DNA of 55,798 nucleotides, from contig JAIXWR010000004.1 of the NCBI GenBank assembly GCA_027491155.1, positions 1 to 55,798 on the forward strand. Reading direction: 5' to 3'. Numbering within the stretch: the stretch's first letter is position 1; every line of letters begins with the position of its first letter. Source of the stretch: Verrucomicrobiaceae bacterium. Its GTDB lineage: Bacteria; Verrucomicrobiota; Verrucomicrobiia; Verrucomicrobiales; Akkermansiaceae. Position numbers and translations under genes: made by a program. The notes under the pieces are model-generated. The model saw only the letters and a list, made by a program, of their open reading frames with translations, had not been told where the DNA came from and ran no database searches. Of this stretch, positions 1-8,026 are shown in pieces.

Positions 1-245
1 ATCCGCCACATCAGGCGGCGGAACGCTTCTTTCTCCACCTCGCCGAACACCTTCTGCCCGCCGGCGGTGCGGCTCATCACGTGGTAAGCCTGCCCGCCGG
101 AGTTCTCGCCCCCGAACTGCCCGAGAAGCCGCCGGCGGCCGCGCTTCATCTTGCGCCCGAGGCTCTCCATCCGCCCCGGCATCGCCGCCGTCGGCAGGGT
201 GGCTTTCTCAAGCGGCGAGAGCTCCTTCAAGTCTTTGGTTTTCAT
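1..245 (-). CDS. REP-associated tyrosine transposase-like protein (RAYT/IS200 Y1 type), 3' part missing
   Basis: Reading leftward from the ATG at 245-243, the frame stays open to the window edge for 81 codons. The first ~45 residues are basic (KMKRGRRR), followed by AYHVMSRTAGGQKVFG and EKEAFRRLMW. The YHVMSRT strand followed by an E-K-E-A-F-R-R-L segment is characteristic of the N-terminus of RAYT/Y1-transposase-domain proteins, which are abundant in Verrucomicrobia. The HUH and catalytic Tyr motifs would lie beyond the edge and cannot be checked. RAYTs are single-strand DNA transposases that act on REP palindromes. They are usually domesticated and multicopy, which may be why the assembly ends here. 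Family call is fairly secure; intactness is unknown. Confidence 0.7.
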   Translation of the reverse strand, partial: MKTKDLKELSPLEKATLPTAAMPGRMESLGRKMKRGRRRLLGQFGGENSGGQAYHVMSRTAGGQKVFGEVEKEAFRRLMWR

Positions 246-285
246 CGGTGAAGAGATGATGACGGGAGGGAGTAGAGCAGATTCC

Positions 286-299
286 TAGACGGCTGTCTA
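286..299. repeat. Small hairpin upstream of the RAYT gene
   Basis: TAGAC-GGCT-GTCTA is a 5-bp perfect stem with a 4-nt loop, 40 bp upstream of the RAYT start. It is preceded by GGAGTAG at 269-275, reminiscent of the short tag next to REP hairpins. This could be a REP-like substrate of the neighbouring transposase, but a 5-bp stem is short and no second copy was recognised in the window. Confidence 0.25.
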
Positions 300-316
300 C
301 GACTGAATGCCTGTCA

Positions 317-340
317 TTCTAATTTTCTAATTTTCTAATT
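317..340. repeat. Tandem 8-bp repeat, three copies of TTCTAATT
   Basis: Three perfect head-to-tail copies of TTCTAATT occupy 317-324, 325-332 and 333-340, in an AT-rich island between the RAYT gene and the end of the MbnP-MbnH gene. It does not look like a terminator, since there is no inverted repeat. It resembles the short AT-rich or pyrimidine-rich filler also seen at 5450-5482 and 38091-38139. Confidence 0.6.
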
Positions 341-354
341 CGAATGGGCGAACT

Positions 355-2076
355 CTACCGCGACGCGGGGACCTGAGGCTCGTCGCTCAGGGCTTTCAGG
401 AAGGCGACCAATGCCCGTTTGTCCTCGTCGCTCAGCCCCAGCCCGCCGTGGCTCAGGTGCTTCGCGAGGTTGGGATCCAGCGTGGCGCTGCTTTGGATCC
501 CGTGGTCGTAGTGGTCGATCACTTCCTCCAGCGTGGCGAAGCGGCCGTCGTGCATGTAGGGCGCGGTGCGGGCGACGTTGCGCAGGCTCGGCACGATGAA
601 CTTCGCGCGGTCGGCCGGCTTGCCGGTGACGCGGGCGAGACCCTCGTCGGCCAGCGGTGCGTCGCCATCGAGGCCGTTGTTCAGGAACTGGTGGTTGGTG
701 AAATGCGCGCCGCCGTGGCAATGAAAGCAATCCGCGCCCTTGATCCCGCGGCCAGGGTCGCTCTCGGTGAAGAACAGCTCGAAGCCGCGCTGCTCCAGTT
801 CATCGAGCCGCTCGCCTCCCGTCACCGTGCGGTCCATCTTCGAGGTGCCCGCGATCAGGGTGAGAAGATACTGCTCCAAGGCGCGGGCCATCCGGTCGGA
901 CGTGATTTCCGCCGTGCCGAAGGCCTCCCCGAATCGCGGCGCGAGGTCGCCGATCTTGTTCACCACGCGGTCGAGCCTTTCGTGCATCTCCAGCGGATCC
1001 TCGATCGGCCGCAGCACCTGGTCGCGCAGCGTCGGCGAGCGGCCGTCCCAGAAGAATGCGGGCTTCCACGCGAGGTTCGCCAGCGGCATCGCGTTGCGCG
1101 TTCCCGGCTGCCCTTCGGCCCCGAGGCTGAAGCGGCGCGGATCGCTGAAGGCGTGCTCTTCGGCATGGCAACTCGCGCAGGATTGCGTTCCATTGACCGA
1201 CAGCCGGACGTCATGAAAGAGCACGCGCCCGAGTTCCACGCCGGCCTCCGTCAGCGGATTGTCGGCTGGCCACGCGGCTTCCGGAAAATGCGCGGGCACC
1301 TTTCCCGCCAGCAAGGCCGGCACCCTGCTGTTAGCCTTCATCATCTCCGCCGGCTTCGAAAGGTCGGGCTCCAGCTTCAGCACCGAAAACCCCCGCACCG
1401 CGTTGTCCGCCAGCCGTTGCGCCAGCCCGCCGGCATCCCCGGAATGCGTGCTGTCCGCCGCGGCGATGTCGATGCGGTGGCTCGCGCCGAACACGCTCCG
1501 CGCATCGAAGGCCAGCGTCAGCACCAGGTCGCCGCGGAGGTCGAGCTCCACCGGCACCTCGATCGTCCCGCGGCACGCCTGGCCGGCGAGGTGATACGAG
1601 TAGCCGCCCGCTTCGCCCGCCGCCCGGGAATAGCGGCCCTCGATCGCAAGGAACACATATCCCCCGCGCCAGCCCCAGTGCAGTCCGCAGACATCCGGAT
1701 GCAGCGGATGCCCGGCAGGGCGCTGGGTCACGTCGCTTCGATCGGTCGCTTCATCGAGCCCGAGGTCGAAGCGCAACGCGGTGAAGCGCTCCGCGGGGAT
1801 CTCCGGCAGCTCGAACGAAAGCTTGCCTTTCCCCGCATCCAACAACGCCACCCAATCCCGCGCGCCGATCCACGAACCGTCGGCCTTCTGCAGTTCCGCA
1901 TGCGACAGCAGCATCGCGAGCCGGCTCACCGACATCTCTTCCTGATCGGCCGTCGCCAGCGAAAGCCCGTCCATCACCAGCGGCCGGTCGCCCCAGCGGG
2001 GCTCCACCTTCACCGTGAGCCGGGCGGCGGATGCAACCTGGAGCAGCAGGCAGAACGTGAGAAGGAGGCGCGACAT
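355..2076 (-). CDS. MbnP-MbnH fusion: copper-binding MbnP domain joined to a di-heme cytochrome c peroxidase-like maturase
   Basis: 573 aa with a signal peptide (MSRLLLTFCLLLQVASA). Residues ~18-235 match the MbnP ('metallo-mystery pair') family: a beta-rich domain with Cys130, the aromatic HWGW stretch (Trp134, Trp136) before GGYVFLAIEG, and Cys168. Residues ~260-565 are a di-heme peroxidase/MbnH domain with heme sites CASCH (300-304) and CFHCH (450-454), and the usual WDGRSPTLRDQ and APYMHDGRF motifs. In characterised systems these are two proteins: MbnH oxidises a Trp of MbnP to kynurenine, which then helps bind copper. Here both are one periplasmic chain. The start lies 3 nt after the sulfatase-YHYH stop, so the two are surely co-transcribed. 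Only two cysteines are visible in the MbnP half, fewer than the 'four-Cys' family name suggests. Which Trp is modified is inference. Confidence 0.85.
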   Translation of the reverse strand: MSRLLLTFCLLLQVASAARLTVKVEPRWGDRPLVMDGLSLATADQEEMSVSRLAMLLSHAELQKADGSWIGARDWVALLDAGKGKLSFELPEIPAERFTALRFDLGLDEATDRSDVTQRPAGHPLHPDVCGLHWGWRGGYVFLAIEGRYSRAAGEAGGYSYHLAGQACRGTIEVPVELDLRGDLVLTLAFDARSVFGASHRIDIAAADSTHSGDAGGLAQRLADNAVRGFSVLKLEPDLSKPAEMMKANSRVPALLAGKVPAHFPEAAWPADNPLTEAGVELGRVLFHDVRLSVNGTQSCASCHAEEHAFSDPRRFSLGAEGQPGTRNAMPLANLAWKPAFFWDGRSPTLRDQVLRPIEDPLEMHERLDRVVNKIGDLAPRFGEAFGTAEITSDRMARALEQYLLTLIAGTSKMDRTVTGGERLDELEQRGFELFFTESDPGRGIKGADCFHCHGGAHFTNHQFLNNGLDGDAPLADEGLARVTGKPADRAKFIVPSLRNVARTAPYMHDGRFATLEEVIDHYDHGIQSSATLDPNLAKHLSHGGLGLSDEDKRALVAFLKALSDEPQVPASR

Positions 2077-2079
2077 GGC

Positions 2080-5000
2080 TCAGTTCACGGTAAAGCCGTT
2101 GGCGATCGTCCGGGTGACGCCGCCGTTGTAAGTGACCGTCACGTTCCGAGCCCCGGTTGAAGCACCCGGCGCGATCGTGAAAGTCGCGGTGATCAGGGTC
2201 TGGCTGTAGCGCGAGATGTTGGACACCGTGATCCCCGTGCCGCTGCCGAAGGTGATGCTGGTAACCCCGACATTCGCCGGGGGCAGAGGCAAAGGGAGCT
2301 CGATGACCACGTTCACCGCGCGATTCACGCTCCCGCTGTTGGGCGTCACCGTGTTGGCACCGCCGCCGACCGGCGCGACGGCCGACGTCACCGTCCCCGC
2401 GAAGCCCGTGCGGTCGTAGGCCGAAATCCCGGTGCGGGTCGCCCGGTAAAAGCGCCTCGTCGCCGGCGGCTGGGCCGCGCCGTTTTCCGTGTGGCTGCCG
2501 GCATCATCACCGCTCGCCACCACGCCGGTGGCGACCGGAGCCCAGGCTGTTAGATCGGCCGATGCCTCCACGGTGTAGATCCCGCCTTCCACCGCCTGCC
2601 ACGTGACCGTCACGTTGCCGCCGTTCACCGATGCCCCGCCGGCTTTCTCGGGCGTCGCCGGCCCGCCGATGAAGCTCGTCGTCACCGGCTCGGTATCGGA
2701 GGTCACCGCCCCGCCGCTCGGAGTGCCGTAGTAACTGCGCCCGACCTGATAGGGAAACACCGGCAGCCCGTCCGCGCCGATGCACAGGAAGTAGGCCCAG
2801 GTCCCGCCGGGAAACTCCGGCGTCACGCAGAAGCGGACGTTGTATTCGTTCAGGTCGAAATCGTTCGGCGAGGCTCCCGAGGCGATCTGGTAGGGCTGCC
2901 CGGTCGACGGCTTGATGAGGTCGCCGAGATAGGCGTTGTCCTCGAGGTAGCGTCCCAGCGGATAGTCCGTGCTCACCGGCGGACCGCTCTGCGCGGCGGC
3001 CACGTTATAGGCCCGCACCGCCCACTGCGGCAGCGCCGTGCGACCGGTCGCGGTGAGATTGTCCGCTCCTCCCTGGCCGTTGCGCAGGGTAAAGCCGCTG
3101 ATCATCCGCCGCACCCCGCTGTTCGGATTCATCGCATCCGAGTAGCCGTAGGGGCCGTAGATCGGCAGGCCGTCGCGCACCCAGCCGAGGATCGGCGAGT
3201 GCTTCGTCACCGGCGCCGTACTCTCGGTGTAAAGGTTGGCCGCCTCGTTGTAGTCGACATGGTCGCCGAGCCGGTGGCGCAGGGCCATCGGGTTGGCGTG
3301 GTAGTGATGGTTGTTGCCCGCCTGATGGGCGCCCGCGTTGTCGAAAGTGACCCGCTCGTTGACATAGGCGTCGCGGTTCCAGAAGCCGCTTCCGGCCGCG
3401 TCCGCCGTGCCGTTCCAGAAGAAGGCGTCGCGGATGTCGAACACCGACACGCCGTCGACGAAATAGCCCACCGTCCCGCCGCCGAACAGGGTCTTGGTCG
3501 TCGGGATCACCGGCACCCGCGGGAAGCGATAGCGGGCCGCCGTGTTCGACGGGTAGTTCGGGAAAAGGTTGGTCTTCTGCGCGTTCAGATACCACGGCCC
3601 CATCACGTGACCCGGCAGGCCGGTCGTTCGGATGTAAACCCAGTCTTTGGAGAAATCGATCTGGTGCACCCCGCTGTAGGTCGGCGACGCCTGAACCCCG
3701 CTACCCCGGCTCCAGGTGCTGACCGCGTTGCCGTTGTTCATGTCGGCCAGCGTGGGGAACAGCCGCGCATACTGCCCGGAGTCGCGGGTGAACCAGCTCG
3801 TCAGCAAGGGCTCGTTCGGAGTGTCGATCCCGCGGACCTCCGCCATCTCCAGCTTCAACGCCGCGTAGGCCGCCTGGTCCGCCGCGCTCAAGGCCGTGTT
3901 CCCGAGCAGCGTGGTCGCTTCGTTCACGTCGGTCGCCGTCTTGTAGAACTCCTCGTGGCCGTCGTCGAACTGGATCAGCTTGTAGCCCGCGGCATCGACC
4001 AAAGCCCGGCCCGATTGCGCGGTGGTGAGGCCGCTCCCGAACTGCTCGACATAAGCGAAGCGCGGCTCCACCGCGGAGTTCGCTAGCACCGGCAGGATGC
4101 TCTTCGAATCGATCGCTTGTCCCGCCGGCTGGGTGGCCGCCACGTCGATGCCCGCCAGCTCCAGGATGGTCGCGTAAAGGTCCACGCAATGAACCGGCAC
4201 CGTGCTGCTCCGGTTCGGCGCCGCGACGCCCTTGCCCGCGACGATCAAGGGCACCCGCGTCCCGCCTTCATACAGCGTCCCCTTGCTGTGGGCCGCGGTG
4301 TAGGGCGGCTGGATCACGTTCTGCGGCGTGCCGTTGTCGCCGATGAAGATGACCGTGGTCTTCGCGAGATCCACCCCCGCCAGCAGCCGGCCGAGCTCGG
4401 TGTCCATCGCCTCGCACATCGCCTCGTAGAAATTCCGGTTGGTCGCGGGCGCGGCATCGTAGCCGTGCAAATCGAGCGGCGGCTGGTGGAAAGGCGCGTG
4501 CGGGGCGTTCAGGGCCACCCATGCGAACCACGGTGAACTTCCGCGGGCGGCGATCCAGTCGATCGCATCGTCCACCGTTTCGGTGGTTGCATAGGCCGTG
4601 GTCGCCGCCGCCACCCCGTTGGTCACTTTCGTCCATGCCGAGTAGTCCGGCAGCGCGCCGATGATCGTGCCTTCGAAATGCGGCCAGCCGCCGACCGTCC
4701 GCGGCGTGTCGTTGGTTCCCGCCCCGGCGTTGAGGTGCCATTTGCCGAACATCGCCAGCGCGTGACCGGTCGAAGGGTTCGCCGCAAACGCTTCCGGCAG
4801 CGTGAACTCGGACGCCTGGAGCTGCGGGCTGGTCGCGCCTTCCAACTGCGCGCCGATCCCCGTCCGGAACGGATGCCGGCCGGTCAGCATCGACGCCCGC
4901 GACGGCGAGCACACCGGATGCGCGTAAGCCCGGGTGAAGAGCACGCCGCTGTTTTTCAGCGCCGTGAGATTCGGCATCGGCGGCAAGCTCGCCCCGGCCT

Positions 5001-5130
5001 GCGCGGTCAGCGGGAAGCTGTCCGAGCCCAGGTCGTCCGCAATCACCAGCAGCACGTTGCCCGGGGTCGCTAGGGACGGGGCGGAAAAGACCAGAAAGCT
5101 CGTCAAGAAGGCGGGCAGCAGGGTTTTCAT
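2080..5130 (-). CDS. Secreted sulfatase fused to a YHYH domain and an Ig/IPT-like tail
   Basis: 1016 aa with a signal peptide (cleavage near ATPG). Residues ~24-440 are a formylglycine-dependent sulfatase: DD at 32-33, the maturation signature CSPSRASMLTGR with nucleophile Cys74, GKWH at 129-132, GDNG at 264-267 and Lys284. Residues ~445-810 are a YHYH-domain protein (NNHHYHANP at 605-613, then GLPIYGPYGYSD), a putative metal-binding secreted domain. The C-terminus (~835-1016) holds one Fn3/verrucomicrobial EASADLTAW-type module and an Ig/IPT-like domain ending TGARNVTVTYNGG. The substrate is unknown; sulfatases of this phylum usually act on sulfated polysaccharides. It is the first gene of an operon with the MbnP-MbnH fusion. 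A separate anaerobic or FGE-type maturase would be needed and is not in the window. Confidence 0.88.
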   Translation of the reverse strand: MKTLLPAFLTSFLVFSAPSLATPGNVLLVIADDLGSDSFPLTAQAGASLPPMPNLTALKNSGVLFTRAYAHPVCSPSRASMLTGRHPFRTGIGAQLEGATSPQLQASEFTLPEAFAANPSTGHALAMFGKWHLNAGAGTNDTPRTVGGWPHFEGTIIGALPDYSAWTKVTNGVAAATTAYATTETVDDAIDWIAARGSSPWFAWVALNAPHAPFHQPPLDLHGYDAAPATNRNFYEAMCEAMDTELGRLLAGVDLAKTTVIFIGDNGTPQNVIQPPYTAAHSKGTLYEGGTRVPLIVAGKGVAAPNRSSTVPVHCVDLYATILELAGIDVAATQPAGQAIDSKSILPVLANSAVEPRFAYVEQFGSGLTTAQSGRALVDAAGYKLIQFDDGHEEFYKTATDVNEATTLLGNTALSAADQAAYAALKLEMAEVRGIDTPNEPLLTSWFTRDSGQYARLFPTLADMNNGNAVSTWSRGSGVQASPTYSGVHQIDFSKDWVYIRTTGLPGHVMGPWYLNAQKTNLFPNYPSNTAARYRFPRVPVIPTTKTLFGGGTVGYFVDGVSVFDIRDAFFWNGTADAAGSGFWNRDAYVNERVTFDNAGAHQAGNNHHYHANPMALRHRLGDHVDYNEAANLYTESTAPVTKHSPILGWVRDGLPIYGPYGYSDAMNPNSGVRRMISGFTLRNGQGGADNLTATGRTALPQWAVRAYNVAAAQSGPPVSTDYPLGRYLEDNAYLGDLIKPSTGQPYQIASGASPNDFDLNEYNVRFCVTPEFPGGTWAYFLCIGADGLPVFPYQVGRSYYGTPSGGAVTSDTEPVTTSFIGGPATPEKAGGASVNGGNVTVTWQAVEGGIYTVEASADLTAWAPVATGVVASGDDAGSHTENGAAQPPATRRFYRATRTGISAYDRTGFAGTVTSAVAPVGGGANTVTPNSGSVNRAVNVVIELPLPLPPANVGVTSITFGSGTGITVSNISRYSQTLITATFTIAPGASTGARNVTVTYNGGVTRTIANGFTVN

Positions 5131-5199
5131 GCCGCATTAAAGAAAGCTCAGGCCACCGAAGTCGTGCTTCTTGACCGAATCTTAACAATTCCGTTCGAA

Positions 5200-5226
5200 G
5201 CGGCCCTCCGGAGGGATCCGGGCCGC
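5200..5226. other. GC-rich hairpin upstream of the sulfatase operon and tRNA-Gly
   Basis: GCGGCCC (5200-5206) pairs perfectly with GGGCCGC (5220-5226), with TCC/GGA pairing inside. It lies ~70 bp upstream of the leftward sulfatase start and ~70 bp before the rightward tRNA. It could be a leader structure of the sulfatase mRNA. No T-run follows on either strand, so it is not called a terminator. Confidence 0.35.
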
Positions 5227-5249
5227 CACGCTTTCATGCAAATTTTCGC

Positions 5250-5277
5250 TTGCCCGCCCGTTTCGCCCGTGTAGAAA
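5250..5277 (+). promoter_or_regulatory. Candidate sigma70-type promoter of tRNA-Gly
   Basis: TTGCCC at 5250-5255 and TAGAAA at 5272-5277 are separated by 16 nt, and the -10 ends 20 nt before the mature tRNA 5' end. Both hexamers depart from consensus, so this is only a plausible placement. Confidence 0.3.
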
Positions 5278-5297
5278 CCCGCCACGCGTTTCGCGAC

Positions 5298-5372
5298 GCG
5301 GGCGTAGCTCAGTGGTAGAGCGCCACCTTGCCAAGGTGGATGTCGTGAGTTCGAATCTCATCGCCCGCTCCA
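5298..5372 (+). tRNA. tRNA-Gly (anticodon GCC), CCA encoded
   Basis: Full cloverleaf by eye. Acceptor GCGGGCG (5298-5304) pairs with CGCCCGC (5362-5368), discriminator T, and genomic CCA at 5370-5372. The D arm is GCTC/GAGC with AGTGGTA loop. The anticodon stem CCACC/GGTGG encloses TTGCCAA, giving anticodon GCC. The T arm is GTGAG-TTCGAAT-CTCAT. All canonical features are present. A terminator follows 10 nt later, so it is transcribed alone. Confidence 0.97.
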
Positions 5373-5381
5373 TTTTTCCCG

Positions 5382-5410
5382 AAGGCCTTCCGGTGACGGA
5401 AGGCCTTTTT
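5382..5410 (+). terminator. Rho-independent terminator of tRNA-Gly
   Basis: AAGGCCTTCCG (5382-5392), loop GTGA, then CGGAAGGCCTT (5397-5407): an 11-bp perfect stem running into TTTTT. It lies 10 nt after the tRNA CCA end. Confidence 0.9.
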
Positions 5411-5491
5411 GGTTTCCGGATCGCTTCAATCGACCCCGCCCGCCTTCGATTGGCACTTGGCACTTCGTCCTTGGAACTTAAAACCCTCCGC

Positions 5492-6343
5492 ATGTTCGTC
5501 TGGTCGAAACTCTCCGCCTCCAAGTGGCTCGATGCCTGGGAAGACCGCTTCCGCGGCAACCCGAATTTCGTCATGCACGTCCTCAAGGGCGGCAAATCGA
5601 TCCGCCTCGAGGTCTTCTGCGCCACGAAGAAGGAAGCCGATGCCATCGCCGCGCAATTCGGCGGCAGCGTCCGCAAGCTCGCCCGCACCGACTGGGCAGC
5701 CGCCGGCCCCGCCGTCCCGCCGCCGATCAAGGTCCGCGACCAGTTCCTGGTCACCCAGGCCGCCGACCCCAAGGAGCTCAAGCGCCTGGAGAAAGCCCAC
5801 CCCGGCCGCGAGATCCTCAGCCTGCCGCCCGAGATGGCATTCGGCACCGGCGACCACGCCACTACCTCGACCTGCCTCCGCTTTCTGGTCGACATCGCGA
5901 AATCCCGCCCCGCCGGCTGGAGCTGCGCCGACCTCGGCTGCGGCACGGGCGTGCTGGCCATCGCCGCCAAGAAGCTCGGGGCCGGCGAGGTCTTCGCCTG
6001 CGACTTCGATCCCTTCGCGGTGAAAGTCGCCGAGCGCAACATGACCCGCAACCGCGTGGAAGGCGTCGAAACCAAAGAGCTCGACGTCCTCAAATGGAAG
6101 CCGAAGCGCAGATACGACGTGGTGGTTGCCAACCTCTTCTCCACCGTCCTGATCGAGGCCTTCCCGGTCATCACCAAACTCATGAAACCCGGCGCGGAGC
6201 TGGTCATTTCCGGCATCCTCGCCGACCAGGCCTGGGGCGTCTTCACCGCCGCCGCCGGCCACGGCCTCGGCTTCCCGCAGGTCGTCCGCAAGGGCAAATG
6301 GGTCACCGCCCGCGGGGCCTGGATGAACGACCTGACGGCATGA
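5492..6343 (+). CDS. prmA: Ribosomal protein L11 methyltransferase (PrmA family)
   Basis: 283 aa. A SAM-dependent class I methyltransferase that in characterised bacteria trimethylates ribosomal protein L11. Visible PrmA hallmarks are the FGTGDHATTSTCLRFL motif before the Rossmann core, motif I DLGCGTGVLAIAAKKLGA, acidic motif II VFACDFDP, and VVANLFSTV in the catalytic-loop position. The frame extends upstream to 5312, but that part would translate the tRNA and its terminator. The ATG at 5492, starting MFVWSKLSAS, is therefore the real start. The stop overlaps the next gene's ATG (ATGA at 6340-6343), so the pectate-lyase-like gene is translationally coupled. The upstream 5450-5482 stretch is a low-complexity run of CTTGGCACTT-like units. 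Confidence 0.88.
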   Translation: MFVWSKLSASKWLDAWEDRFRGNPNFVMHVLKGGKSIRLEVFCATKKEADAIAAQFGGSVRKLARTDWAAAGPAVPPPIKVRDQFLVTQAADPKELKRLEKAHPGREILSLPPEMAFGTGDHATTSTCLRFLVDIAKSRPAGWSCADLGCGTGVLAIAAKKLGAGEVFACDFDPFAVKVAERNMTRNRVEGVETKELDVLKWKPKRRYDVVVANLFSTVLIEAFPVITKLMKPGAELVISGILADQAWGVFTAAAGHGLGFPQVVRKGKWVTARGAWMNDLTA

Positions 6344-7881
6344 AAGCGGCGGCCATCCGTCCCTTCCTAACAGCCGTTCCCCTCCTCTGCCTGCTGACCG
6401 GCATTTCCGACGGCGGCCAGTACAGCAAGCTCTGGGGCCGCGACGGCGAGCTCTGGGACCCGGCAGGCCGCTTGCCGGACTTTTCGCACGCCGGCTACCA
6501 CTCCGGCGAGAAACCCCTGCCCCGCCCTGCCGTCCGGGCCAGCGTCAGGGACTTCGGCGCCGTGGGCGACGGCCGCAGCGACGACACCCCGGCCTTCGAA
6601 AAAGCCATCGCCTCGGTGAACGACGGCGCGCTGCTGGTCCCCGCCGGCCGCTACGTGATCACCCGCGTGCTTTACCTCCGGAAAAGCAACTTCGTCCTGC
6701 GCGGCGAAGGCTCCGGAAAGTCGATCCTCATCTTCCCGAAAAGCCTCGTCGAGGTCCTCGGCAAACGCCCGGGAACCGGCGAACACGACAACTGGTCCTG
6801 GACCGGCGGATTCCTCTGGGTGGAAGGCCGCGAAAGCAATCCCGCCCTGGCCGACCTCGCTGCCGACGCGCCCCGCGGCAGCCGCGTGCTCCGGCTTTCC
6901 AGCACCCGCGGCCTCGCCCCGGGCCAGCAGGTCCGGCTGATGATGGACGATCCCGACGGCACTCTCGGCCGCCACATCCACGCCGGCCGGCTCGACGCCC
7001 ACCCCTCGCTCAAGAACCGCCGGCTCGTCCGCTTTCCCGCGAAGATCGAGTCGATCCGGGGCGATTCCGTCACGCTCTCCCGGCCTCTCCGGCTCGACGC
7101 CCGCGTCGGCTGGAAAGCCCGCCTCAACGCCGTCCGGCCCGGGATCGAGGAGGTCGGCATCGAGGGGCTCGGCCTTCATTTCCCGCCGCAGCGCTACGCC
7201 GGCCATTACCACGAAAAGGGCGCTAACGCCCTGTGGATCGACGGCGCTTGGAACTCGTGGGTCCGCGACCTCGTGATCCGCAATTGCGACAACGGCATCC
7301 TGCTCGAGCGCACCGCTTTCTGCACCGTCGACCAGGTCCGGCTGGGGGCCGACCCGGCACGCGAACGCCCGGGATCCAAGGGCCTGCACTCCGGGACCCA
7401 CAGCGGCCACCACGGCCTCCAGCACCGCGGCGGCGACGACTGCCTCTTCAGCCGCTTCAACATCGACACCCGCTTCCACCACGACCTGACGGTCGAAAAC
7501 GCGACCGGCACCGTCTTCATGCGGGGCTCCGGGGTCGACCTCTGCTTCGACCACCACACCCACATCCCCTACGAGAACCTGTTCACCGAGATCGACCTCG
7601 GCGCGGGCACCCGCCCCTGGCTCAGCAACGGCAGCCGCGACCCGGAATCCGGCGCCCGCGAGACCTTCTGGAACCTCCGCAGCCGCAAGCCCGTCCATAC
7701 CCTGCTCACCCGCAAGGGACTCTGGCCCGAAATGAACCTGGTCGGCGTCGAAACCACCCTCAAGCCGGCCTTCAAGCCCGGCGGACCGTGGATCGAAACC
7801 ATCCCCCCGCGCGAACTCGACCCGCCGAATCTCTACCAGGCCCAGCTCGCCCGCCGCCTCGGAGAAAAGGCGGCCCGCTGA
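6340..7881 (+). CDS. Secreted parallel beta-helix protein, pectate-lyase superfamily (Pectate_lyase_3-like)
   Basis: 513 aa with an N-terminal hydrophobic signal (AIRPFLTAVPLLCLLTG). The motif VRDFGAVGDGRSDDTPAFEKAI at ~72-92 is the standard opening of Pectate_lyase_3/GH28/GH55-like right-handed beta helices. It is followed by DGALLVPAGRYVI and a run of short beta-helix coils (FVLRGEGSGKSILIF, then GIEGLGLHFP, WVRDLVIRNCDNGILLE). No diagnostic catalytic triad of polysaccharide lyases could be assigned, so lyase versus hydrolase activity is open. The ATG overlaps the prmA stop by 4 nt. It probably acts extracellularly on a polysaccharide. Confidence 0.75.
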   Translation: MKAAAIRPFLTAVPLLCLLTGISDGGQYSKLWGRDGELWDPAGRLPDFSHAGYHSGEKPLPRPAVRASVRDFGAVGDGRSDDTPAFEKAIASVNDGALLVPAGRYVITRVLYLRKSNFVLRGEGSGKSILIFPKSLVEVLGKRPGTGEHDNWSWTGGFLWVEGRESNPALADLAADAPRGSRVLRLSSTRGLAPGQQVRLMMDDPDGTLGRHIHAGRLDAHPSLKNRRLVRFPAKIESIRGDSVTLSRPLRLDARVGWKARLNAVRPGIEEVGIEGLGLHFPPQRYAGHYHEKGANALWIDGAWNSWVRDLVIRNCDNGILLERTAFCTVDQVRLGADPARERPGSKGLHSGTHSGHHGLQHRGGDDCLFSRFNIDTRFHHDLTVENATGTVFMRGSGVDLCFDHHTHIPYENLFTEIDLGAGTRPWLSNGSRDPESGARETFWNLRSRKPVHTLLTRKGLWPEMNLVGVETTLKPAFKPGGPWIETIPPRELDPPNLYQAQLARRLGEKAAR

Positions 7882-8026
7882 ATTCCACCGGTGCCCGCCC
7901 CGGGCCACCATTTCACTTGCGCCGGGGGCGGCGGCCCGTCAGAAAAGCCGCCCGCTCCCACCGGGGCCGCGGCAACCCGATGTTGCACTGCCCCGGCGGG
8001 CGTGAAACACCATCCCGCGCGCTCCC

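Noticed and set aside
317..340. Possible CRISPR-like array (TTCTAATT x3); also the GCTCCT array at 55735-55798
   Set aside because: Units are 8 and 6 bp in direct tandem without spacers.
5312..5491. Upstream extension of prmA
   Set aside because: It translates the tRNA-Gly and its terminator; MFVWSKLSAS at 5492 starts the recognisable protein.
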